A stretch of 6,197 bases of DNA, from contig JASHSN010000610.1 of NCBI GenBank assembly GCA_030038695.1, positions 1 to 6,197 on the forward strand, given 5' to 3'. The notes beneath the pieces are model-generated. The model made no database searches. It saw only the letters and a program-made list of their open reading frames with translations, and was not told where the DNA came from. A program made the translations under genes and the position numbers. Below are positions 1-5,353 of the stretch, in pieces (within the stretch, counting starts at the first letter, position 1; every line of letters starts with the position of its first letter). This stretch comes from Nitrososphaeraceae archaeon. Its GTDB lineage: Archaea > Thermoproteota > Nitrososphaeria > Nitrososphaerales > Nitrososphaeraceae.

Positions 1-65
1 CGACAATAATCAAATTTCGTTTTAATCATAAGGAGATCGTCGCCGATCATTTTCAAAAAATTCTC

Positions 66-87
66 TTGACAGTATTAAAATTGTCAG
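66..87. promoter_or_regulatory. Imperfect 20-bp dyad upstream of cdc48, possible operator
   Basis: TGACA at 67-71 is mirrored by TGTCA at 82-86 around an AT-rich core (gtattaaaat). Eight of ten positions pair across the dyad. The AT core itself resembles a weak TATA element, so a protein bound here could compete with TBP. It lies about 170 bp before the cdc48 start, which would imply a long leader if this were the main promoter. Other weak TATA-like stretches are nearer the gene, at about 149-156 (ctatttaa) and 212-218 (cgtttaa), and the second would give an almost leaderless transcript. The sequence does not decide between them. A 5-bp hairpin (GATCG 35-39 / CGATC 44-48) also lies in this leader but is too short to interpret. 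Confidence 0.25.
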
Positions 88-255
88 TTACAGTGAGTTT
101 TTTGAAGCGACGGATCTTTTATTTGATCGACTGCTCCTAAAACAGAAGCTATTTAATGAGAATTCGTTCCGGTAACCTGAATATTTCAGACGAAAAAACT
201 AAACCTGCTAACGTTTAAGTACGATAGTAAGCAACTAAAAGCTGAACCTAAAGAT

Positions 256-2601
256 ATGTCTTCAAATACAGATGATCGTGTAAAAGATAAAAATCCTGCT
301 ACTGGAACTAGTAATTCTAACACAGAGAATACCAAAGCATCACCAAAAGTGACAAGTCTGAGAGTTGCAGAAGTAGCCGAGCAACGAGACGTAGGCAGAA
401 AAATTGGCAGAATAGATCCTCATACAGCTGAACTTCTAAATATATCCAGTGGTGACGCTTTAGAACTTTCATCAGTTGGAAAGAAAAGTACTGTTTTGAG
501 CTGGCCAGCGAAGGAAAACGACAGGGGCAGAGGCTTGATACGCATTGATGGCTACACTAGAAACAAGCTCGATGTAGGAATCAATGACACGATAGAGGTC
601 AGAAAAGTAGAATCAAAAGATGCCAAAAGCATAACGCTGGCTCCGACTGAACCCCTCAGAATAGTAGGTGCGGAAGAGTATCTTACTGATTACCTCAATG
701 GAGCCTTAATGTCCAAGGGTGACACCATCCCCATCAATGTGATGGGGCAGAGAATAGACCTCGTAGTGATATCGACGAGTCCATCAGGCCCAGTTATTAT
801 CAACGATTCTACCAAAATTACGGTTTCTGAAGAAAGTGCAAAGGCAGTACAAATATCAAAAGAAGGTGGTGTGCCAGCTATCACATATGAAGATATAGGT
901 GGGATTAGAAATGAGGTTGCTCGAGTTAGAGAAATGATAGAACTTCCTCTACGCCATCCAGAATTATTCAAACGATTGGGGGTGGAAGCACCAAAAGGTG
1001 TCCTGCTGCACGGTCCACCGGGGACAGGTAAGACTTTGCTTGCAAAGGCGGTGGCCAATGAAACAAATGCTAGCTTTTATACGATTGGTGGTCCTGAAAT
1101 TATGAGCAAATATTATGGAGAATCTGAGGAGAGGCTGCGTAACGTCTTTGAACAGGCAGAAAAGAATGCACCTTCAATTATTTTTATTGATGAAATAGAT
1201 TCTATTGCCCCAAAAAGAGAAGAAGTGAGTGGAGAAGTTGAAAGGAGAATAGTATCCCAATTATTATCATTAATGGATGGCATGTCTTCAAGAGGCAAGG
1301 TAGTCGTGATAGGCGCAACAAACAGAATCAATGCAATTGATCCTGCTTTAAGACGTCCCGGTAGATTCGACAGAGAAATTGAGATTGGCGTACCTGATAG
1401 GAATGGACGATTAGAGATCTTACAAATACACACAAGAGGGATGCCAATTGCAAAAGATGTGAATCTAGAAAAACTCGCCGATATATCGCATGGTTTCGTC
1501 GGTGCTGATTTACAGGCCTTATCAAAAGAAGCTGCTATGCGAGCATTGAGAAGGGTACTTCCTGAAATTGATCTATCCTCTGAAAACATTTCTGGAGAAA
1601 CTTTGAGGAAGATCATTGTAACAATGCAAGATTTCATGGAAGTGCTCAATGAAATTGAGCCCTCAGCCATGAGGGAGGTATTTGTGGAAGTCCCTAACGT
1701 GCAATGGGAAGATATAGGAGGTTTATCATCGATAAAACAAGAATTGCAAGAGGCGGTGGAATGGCCGCTAATGTATCAAGGGCTCTTTACCCGTGTAGAT
1801 GCTACACCTCCAAAAGGAATATTGCTCTATGGTCCTCCAGGAACAGGAAAGACCTTGATGGCAAAAGCTACTGCAAACGAAAGTGAAGCAAATTTCATAA
1901 GTATAAAGGGTCCAGAGCTTCTTTCAAAGTGGGTCGGCGAATCTGAAAAAGGCGTAAGAGAGGTATTCAGAAAAGCCAGACAAGCTGCACCTTGTGTCAT
2001 TTTTTTTGACGAACTTGATGCCATTGCACCCACGAGGGGAGGAGATTTTAGTGATTCGCACGTAACCGAAAGGGTAATAAGCCAACTTTTGACCGAATTA
2101 GATGGGCTTGAAATATTAACTAATGTTATAGTAATTGGAGCTACCAATAGACCTGACATCATTGACATAGCACTGTTGAGGCCGGGAAGATTTGACAGAT
2201 TGCTGTATGTACCGCCCCCAGATCGCGATTCTAGGGAACAGATAATCAAAATCCATACAAAGAAAAAACCCCTAGGTCAGGATGTTAAGATTGAAGAATT
2301 GGCAGACCATACAGATGGTTACACGGGCGCAGATATCGCGTCGCTTTCGTCGGCTGCAGCCATGATGGCATTACGGGAACATATTTCAAAATATGCAGAT
2401 GGAAAAGAAGCAGACAAGCATTCAGAAGAACTAAGAATTCAAATGCGGCATTTTGAAGAGGCAATGAAGAAGGTTAGACCGTTATCGACTCAAGAACTAA
2501 ATATGTACAAGAGAATATCAGAACAATTCGGAAAGCCTCAAATCTCATCAAGAGGACGGGATAGAAATGAAGCCGACATTTCTTCGTCTGCCATAAGTTA
2601 G
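256..2601 (+). CDS. cdc48: Cdc48/VAT-type AAA+ ATPase (archaeal p97 homologue)
   Basis: This is a 781-residue double-ring AAA+ unfoldase of the VAT/Cdc48/p97 family, which in archaea forms cytosolic hexamers that pull apart complexes and feed substrates to proteolysis. A polar, Ser/Asn/Thr-rich tail (1-32) precedes the CDC48 N-domain (about 33-118, then 125-195). The D1 ring has DIGGI at 213, Walker A GPPGTGKT at 253-260, an aromatic pore pair Y286-Y287, Walker B with D312-E313, sensor-1 N356 and arginine fingers R370 and R373. The D2 ring has DIGGL at 486, Walker A at 526-533, pore W559-V560, Walker B D585-E586, N631, and fingers R645 and R648. All catalytic residues are intact, so both rings should hydrolyse ATP. 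The length is normal for archaea. The C-terminus is a polar tail ending SSSAIS and lacks the HbYX proteasome-docking motif. The ATG at 256 is the first possible start after an in-frame TGA at 178-180. No Shine-Dalgarno sequence is visible. Confidence 0.97.
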   Translation: MSSNTDDRVKDKNPATGTSNSNTENTKASPKVTSLRVAEVAEQRDVGRKIGRIDPHTAELLNISSGDALELSSVGKKSTVLSWPAKENDRGRGLIRIDGYTRNKLDVGINDTIEVRKVESKDAKSITLAPTEPLRIVGAEEYLTDYLNGALMSKGDTIPINVMGQRIDLVVISTSPSGPVIINDSTKITVSEESAKAVQISKEGGVPAITYEDIGGIRNEVARVREMIELPLRHPELFKRLGVEAPKGVLLHGPPGTGKTLLAKAVANETNASFYTIGGPEIMSKYYGESEERLRNVFEQAEKNAPSIIFIDEIDSIAPKREEVSGEVERRIVSQLLSLMDGMSSRGKVVVIGATNRINAIDPALRRPGRFDREIEIGVPDRNGRLEILQIHTRGMPIAKDVNLEKLADISHGFVGADLQALSKEAAMRALRRVLPEIDLSSENISGETLRKIIVTMQDFMEVLNEIEPSAMREVFVEVPNVQWEDIGGLSSIKQELQEAVEWPLMYQGLFTRVDATPPKGILLYGPPGTGKTLMAKATANESEANFISIKGPELLSKWVGESEKGVREVFRKARQAAPCVIFFDELDAIAPTRGGDFSDSHVTERVISQLLTELDGLEILTNVIVIGATNRPDIIDIALLRPGRFDRLLYVPPPDRDSREQIIKIHTKKKPLGQDVKIEELADHTDGYTGADIASLSSAAAMMALREHISKYADGKEADKHSEELRIQMRHFEEAMKKVRPLSTQELNMYKRISEQFGKPQISSRGRDRNEADISSSAIS

Positions 2602-2632
2602 AACTCTTGTTAGTCGTGGCATGAGTTCTAAT
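2597..2632 (+). terminator. Hairpin overlapping the cdc48 stop codon
   Basis: TTAGAACTC at 2598-2606 pairs perfectly with GAGTTCTAA at 2623-2631 (9 bp). A G-U pair can be added outside. After one U-U mismatch there is an inner helix of five pairs, two of them G-U, closed by a GUCG loop at 2613-2616. The TAG stop (2599-2601) is inside the stem. Only a loose pyrimidine stretch (tcttctg) follows, not a U-tract, so it may protect the 3' end or aid termination rather than be a classic intrinsic terminator. The structure is read directly; the function is inferred. Confidence 0.45.
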
Positions 2633-2726
2633 CTTCTGTGAATGGTGAGAACAAAGTAGATCGTAAGATACCTTAGGCGTTGTGATCTCGATTTCGTTTA
2701 GCCGTATTCTAATCTGAGACATGCAA

Positions 2727-2747
2727 TTTGTTTTCAAATAGAAAAAT
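2727..2747. terminator. T-rich dyad, candidate terminator for both converging genes
   Basis: The + strand reads TTTGTTTT at 2727-2734. TTTTC (2731-2735) is mirrored by GAAAA (2741-2745), so the - strand also presents a T-run (ATTTTTC). Archaeal RNA polymerase terminates mainly at T-rich tracts in the non-template strand, so each converging transcript would meet one here: cdc48 about 125 nt past its stop, and the inositol-phosphate synthase about 200 nt past its stop. The tracts are short, so this is tentative. Confidence 0.28.
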
Positions 2748-2827
2748 ATCCTGTAAATAGTTCTGCTACTCAAATAGAACCCCAATCTTACTCTTTATTG
2801 TACACGATACCTATGCCACCCTTGTCA

Positions 2828-2856
2828 TTCCGGTTCGATAGTACGTTTTCCCGGAA
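2828..2856. repeat. Inverted repeat TTCCGG / CCGGAA
   Basis: Perfect 6-bp arms at 2828-2833 and 2851-2856 flank a 17-nt loop. It is GC-rich compared with its surroundings and lies about 90 bp beyond the stop of the inositol-phosphate synthase gene. The loop begins ttcgat, which resembles a tRNA T-loop, but no tRNA cloverleaf can be built around it. It may be a 3'-UTR stem of either converging transcript. Confidence 0.3.
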
Positions 2857-2903
2857 ACACCATACTCTTCACTAACGCAGTTACAGTGTTACCAATCCAT
2901 TTA

Positions 2904-2930
2904 TGTTCATGTATGTTTTGTATGTGAACA
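2904..2930 (+). repeat. 27-nt hairpin just beyond the inositol-phosphate synthase stop
   Basis: TGTTCA (2904-2909) and TGAACA (2925-2930) are perfect complementary arms. Read as + strand RNA, the interior also pairs through two A-U and four G-U pairs, giving 12 consecutive pairs closed by a UUU loop (2916-2918). On the - strand the G-U pairs become A-C mismatches, leaving the 6-bp outer stem and a small isolated inner pairing. It starts 17 nt beyond the TGA of the - strand gene. As RNA it would be more stable in a + strand read-through transcript from cdc48. Confidence 0.35.
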
Positions 2931-2946
2931 GGCTCTTAACATATCT

Positions 2947-4014
2947 TCAGTTATCTCTTTTGCCCTCAATAAACTCTGTGAAATTGGATTTCGCTTGAGA
3001 ATACGACATATGTACAGGAGGATGTTTAAAGCAATAAGCGGAGAGACTTTCAAGTGAACCCGAAATGCCCCTCTGGAGCGCTAATTTTGTTCCGCGGATA
3101 GCATCTATCATAACACCCGCACTATTATATGCGTCAACCACCCTAAGCTTCACATCGACTTCCACCGGCATGTTGCCAAAATATTTTCCCTTCATAGATA
3201 TATAACATACCTTATCATTTTGTAAGAAGTTCACATAATCTGACGGACCTATACGCATGGGGATGCCATATGGCGCCATCGCTTCTACCGCCTTGGTCTT
3301 ACTTACTCTCTTATCGTGCAACCGCTCTTCATCTAGCATATTGTAAAAATCCATATCCCCACCAACGTTGAGTTGATATGTTTGTTCTATTTTTACGCCC
3401 CTATCTACGAATAATTTTACAAGAGTTTTGTGTAGAACTGTTGCACCCAATTGACTCATGACGTCATCGCCAGCACAAGCAATATTTCGACTTTGAAATG
3501 CCTGGTGCCATTTTGGTGTTGATGCTATAAATACAGGGATAGCGTTGATGAAACAAACTCCAGCTTCGAGACATTTTTCAGCATAGTACTGAGTAGCCAA
3601 GGTACTTCCAACAGGAAGATAGTTTAAAAGCACATCAGCTTGAGTGTCTTTAAGTGTTCTCGTAACATCTACCGATGGCCTGTCAGAAAGCCTAACAATT
3701 TCCGCATAATGTTCACCTATCCCGTCGAAAACATCTGCCTTTTCTATTTTTACATCCATGATATCTATATTAGATATCTTGATCGTATTATTGGGTATAG
3801 CAAAAATACCTTCTGAAAGATCCTTTCCGACTTTTGAATCCACTACATCAAATGCTGCTGCAAATTCTATATCTCCTGGTTCATAACCTCCTAGATTGTA
3901 AGAAAGAAGACCTGTCGTATCTTTACCTTCGTTAGTGTAGTAATGAACACCTTGGACAAGAGCAGAAGCACAATTTCCCACACCAGCAATGGCAACTCGG
4001 ATTTTTCTTCGCAT
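2947..4014 (-). CDS. ino1: Inositol-1-phosphate synthase (MIPS), archaeal/actinobacterial short type
   Basis: The enzyme converts glucose 6-phosphate to 1D-myo-inositol 3-phosphate (L-myo-inositol 1-phosphate) using bound NAD as a recycled cofactor (EC 5.5.1.4). In archaea the product feeds phosphoinositol ether lipids and, in some species, solutes. From the ATG at 4014 it has 355 residues, close to the roughly 360-390 of short-type enzymes. The N-terminal Rossmann motif AGVGNCAS is at 10-17, followed by LPVGS (133-137), NAIPVFIAS (157-165), AGDDVMSQLGAT (181-192) and NVGGDMDFYNM (216-226). Lysines K235 and K239 (DKRVSK) match the i/i+4 pair of yeast K369/K373. K268 and K330 fit the other two active-site lysines by local alignment. 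The frame stays open to a TTG at 4038, but that codon overlaps the TATA run, so the ATG at 4014 is the better start. It probably has its own promoter. The 267-bp gap separating it from leuB argues against co-transcription. Confidence 0.93.
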   Translation of the reverse strand: MRRKIRVAIAGVGNCASALVQGVHYYTNEGKDTTGLLSYNLGGYEPGDIEFAAAFDVVDSKVGKDLSEGIFAIPNNTIKISNIDIMDVKIEKADVFDGIGEHYAEIVRLSDRPSVDVTRTLKDTQADVLLNYLPVGSTLATQYYAEKCLEAGVCFINAIPVFIASTPKWHQAFQSRNIACAGDDVMSQLGATVLHKTLVKLFVDRGVKIEQTYQLNVGGDMDFYNMLDEERLHDKRVSKTKAVEAMAPYGIPMRIGPSDYVNFLQNDKVCYISMKGKYFGNMPVEVDVKLRVVDAYNSAGVMIDAIRGTKLALQRGISGSLESLSAYCFKHPPVHMSYSQAKSNFTEFIEGKRDN

Positions 4015-4035
4015 AGAAGAGGTAAGATTTGAGTA

Positions 4036-4070
4036 CAATATATATATATACTGTGATTTGTTTTATATAT
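4036..4070 (-). promoter_or_regulatory. Archaeal TATA promoter of the inositol-phosphate synthase gene
   Basis: On the - strand there are two TATA elements: ATATATAAAA at 4070-4061 and an alternating TA run at 4050-4038. TBP on the TA run, with the usual 25-27 bp to the start site, would begin transcription at about 4014-4018, at or just before the ATG, giving a leaderless or nearly leaderless mRNA. Use of the outer box would start near 4038-4041 with a roughly 25-nt leader that contains no Shine-Dalgarno sequence. The TATA calls are direct; the start site is inferred. Confidence 0.7.
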
Positions 4071-4071
4071 C

Positions 4072-4090
4072 CCAGCACATCTTGTACTGG
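4072..4090. promoter_or_regulatory. 19-bp near-palindrome abutting the TATA box, candidate operator
   Basis: CCAGCACATCTTGTACTGG is symmetric at 7 of 9 paired positions about C4081. The mismatches are 4076/4086 and the central 4080/4082. It starts one base upstream of the outer TATA element, where the BRE/TFB contact would be. A dimeric regulator bound here could block or recruit TFB. The function is inferred from position and symmetry. Confidence 0.45.
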
Positions 4091-4140
4091 TACATCTCCA
4101 TATCTTGCGGATATAACCCTGAGCTCATCGAGTACATCTC
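4075..4140 (-). repeat. Spaced direct repeats GAGATGTAC upstream of the promoter
   Basis: The - strand nonamer GAGATGTAC occurs exactly at 4098-4090 and 4140-4132. A 7/9 copy, AAGATGTGC, lies at 4083-4075 inside the palindrome. The exact copies are 42 bp apart, about four helical turns, so they face the same side of the DNA. The degenerate copy is 15 bp from the middle one. An ATATC/GATAT inverted repeat (4100-4114) sits between the exact copies, and the 8-bp palindrome TACTAGTA (4142-4149) lies next to the distal one. This arrangement suits cooperative binding by a transcription factor. Confidence 0.4.
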
Positions 4141-4230
4141 ATACTAGTACGTGTTCAATTCCCTATCGCTGACGAATGAACAGGGTACGAGATCGAATTT
4201 GCCGCTTTTAAGCAGATCGACTATTCTTCA

Positions 4231-4261
4231 CATCACGCTGTTATGAGTTGAGACAGCGATG
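4231..4261 (-). terminator. Hairpin downstream of leuB, possible terminator
   Basis: CGCTGT (4236-4241) and ACAGCG (4253-4258) form a 6-bp GC-rich stem with an 11-nt loop. Outer CAT/ATG bases add three more pairs across a two-base bulge. It starts about 20 nt after the leuB TAA on the - strand. Only short T-runs are nearby (ATTTT at 4275-4271, just before it), so termination is plausible but weakly supported. Confidence 0.3.
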
Positions 4262-4281
4262 GTCTTTCACAAAATGAATCT

Positions 4282-5307
4282 TTAATACATTGAAAGAGAT
4301 AGCAGCTTCGTAAAGTCGGTAGTTGTGAGCATCCCCCCAATATCTTTGGTTTTTCTGTTTTTTCTTAGTAGCCCAATCATGGCCGCTTCTATCCGTTGTC
4401 CCTCTCTAAAAGCGCATCTATCGTCATATTTGTCAGCTAGCCACTCTAGCATCATTTTTACTGATAATAAGATGGAAGATGGATTGGCTATATCTTTTCC
4501 AGCTATATCGAATGCGGCTCCATGAACCGGTTCAAACAATGCAAAAGAGTCCCCAATATTAGCAGCTGGACCCAAACCAAGTCCCCCTACTACCTGCGCT
4601 GCTTCATCTGACAATATGTCACCGTAAAGGTTTGTTGTTAAAATAACATCAAATTCTTCGGGATTCCGTATCAAATTCATGGCACATGTATCTACATAAG
4701 ATTCGCTACACGCAATTTCGGGATAATTTTGTGAGATTGACCTGCAAGTTCTTGCAAATAATCCGTCACCTTTGGGCAATACGTTGGCTTTATGTACAAT
4801 TACCACCTTCTTCTTTTTATTCCGAAGCATTGCTGCTTTAAACCCGTACTCTGCGATACGTCTTGATGCCTTTTCTGACGTTACCTTGAGTGCTACCACT
4901 GTATTCTCATCAGCGTCAAATTCCCACCCTAAATAAACGTCCTCTGTGTTTTCTCTTATTATCACTAGATCCACTCTGGGAGAGAGATTTGGAATATTAG
5001 GATACGAGATAGCTGGTCTAACATTTGCAAAGAGATCGTGTAGTCGCCGCAAAACGAGGATCACATCTGCAGCGCTTTCTCCTACAGGTCCTTTTAAACA
5101 TACTTGTGACTTTTGTATTATATCAGCACTGCATCTGGGAAGAGCCTTACCATATTTGGCCAAAGCCACATCTCCTGCCTCTACTTCTCTTATAGTAAAT
5201 TTAGTATTACTGTTATCGTTTATAGTTTGAAGTATCATTTTCGCAGACGAAGTGAGCTCTGGCCCTACTCCGTCACCGGGTATTAAGGCAACACTATACC
5301 TTCCCAA
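4282..5307 (-). CDS. leuB: 3-isopropylmalate dehydrogenase (isocitrate/isopropylmalate dehydrogenase family)
   Basis: A 341-residue member of the beta-decarboxylating dehydrogenase family. The likely reaction is NAD-dependent oxidation and decarboxylation of 3-isopropylmalate to 2-oxoisocaproate in leucine synthesis. LIPGDGVGPE is at 8-17. In the specificity helix, I83, L84 and R87 line up with L90, L91 and R94 of Thermus IPMDH. Homoisocitrate dehydrogenase has Arg at the L84 position and isocitrate dehydrogenase has Ser/Asn in this helix, so isopropylmalate fits best. Active-site residues R97, R118, Y125, K173, D206, D230 and D234 are all present. D267-I268 match the NAD-selective Asp-Ile pair. 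RENTEDVY (118-125) is closer to isocitrate dehydrogenase than to bacterial LeuB, which I recall is common in archaeal LeuB. The start is a TTG at 5307: an in-frame TAA lies directly upstream and the next ATG (M24) would remove the nucleotide-binding motif. It lies 46 bp after the leuA-type gene, which supports a leucine role. Homoisocitrate dehydrogenase remains a less likely alternative. Confidence 0.88.
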   Translation of the reverse strand: MGRYSVALIPGDGVGPELTSSAKMILQTINDNSNTKFTIREVEAGDVALAKYGKALPRCSADIIQKSQVCLKGPVGESAADVILVLRRLHDLFANVRPAISYPNIPNLSPRVDLVIIRENTEDVYLGWEFDADENTVVALKVTSEKASRRIAEYGFKAAMLRNKKKKVVIVHKANVLPKGDGLFARTCRSISQNYPEIACSESYVDTCAMNLIRNPEEFDVILTTNLYGDILSDEAAQVVGGLGLGPAANIGDSFALFEPVHGAAFDIAGKDIANPSSILLSVKMMLEWLADKYDDRCAFREGQRIEAAMIGLLRKNRKTKDIGGMLTTTDFTKLLSLSMY

Positions 5308-5353
5308 TTAACAATCATTGATCAAATTATTTAATAGGGTATAAACTTTAATT
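5308..5353 (-). promoter_or_regulatory. leuA-leuB spacer with possible internal promoter
   Basis: The 46-bp spacer is very AT-rich. On the - strand it carries TTTATA at 5345-5340 and TATTAAATAA at 5335-5326. The second is centred about 25 bp before the TTG, the right distance for a leaderless leuB transcript. The 8-bp palindrome TTGATCAA is at 5318-5325. No Shine-Dalgarno sequence or hairpin terminator is visible, so co-transcription from leuA plus an internal start is possible. Confidence 0.35.

Larger units (their letters stand above)
2602..2946. other. Convergent intergenic region with no gene
   Basis: This gap lies between the 3' ends of cdc48 (+) and the inositol-phosphate synthase (-). 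I see no credible coding sequence, tRNA or promoter. A 103-codon frame antisense to it (2474-2785) runs into the 3' end of cdc48 and has no recognisable domain. The gap holds the cdc48 stop-codon hairpin, a T-rich/A-rich dyad near 2727-2747, a 6-bp inverted repeat at 2828-2856, and a 27-nt stem at 2904-2930. Together these suggest the 3'-end signals of two converging transcripts. Confidence 0.6.

Noticed and set aside
3..140. Frame open from the window edge to a TAA at 138-140 on the + strand, possibly the tail of an upstream gene
   Set aside because: 46 stop-free codons in AT-rich DNA can occur by chance, the translation is not recognisable, and the candidate dyad at 66-87 lies inside it. 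It could be decided only with sequence left of the window.
690..2249. Long antisense frames inside cdc48 (690-1058, 1113-1670, 1328-1525, 1827-2249 on the - strand) and a 60-codon + frame at 1704-1886
   Set aside because: They lie wholly within a fully conserved AAA+ gene, have no recognisable domains, and are explained as shadow frames of the real coding sequence.
2474..2785. 103-codon - strand frame spanning the cdc48 3' end and the convergent gap
   Set aside because: Its sequence has no recognisable family, it is antisense to conserved cdc48 codons, and no promoter is visible upstream of it.
2828..2860. tRNA-like T-loop (ggttcgat) in the convergent gap
   Set aside because: No acceptor, D or anticodon stems can be built around it, and the flanking repeat fits a simple hairpin.
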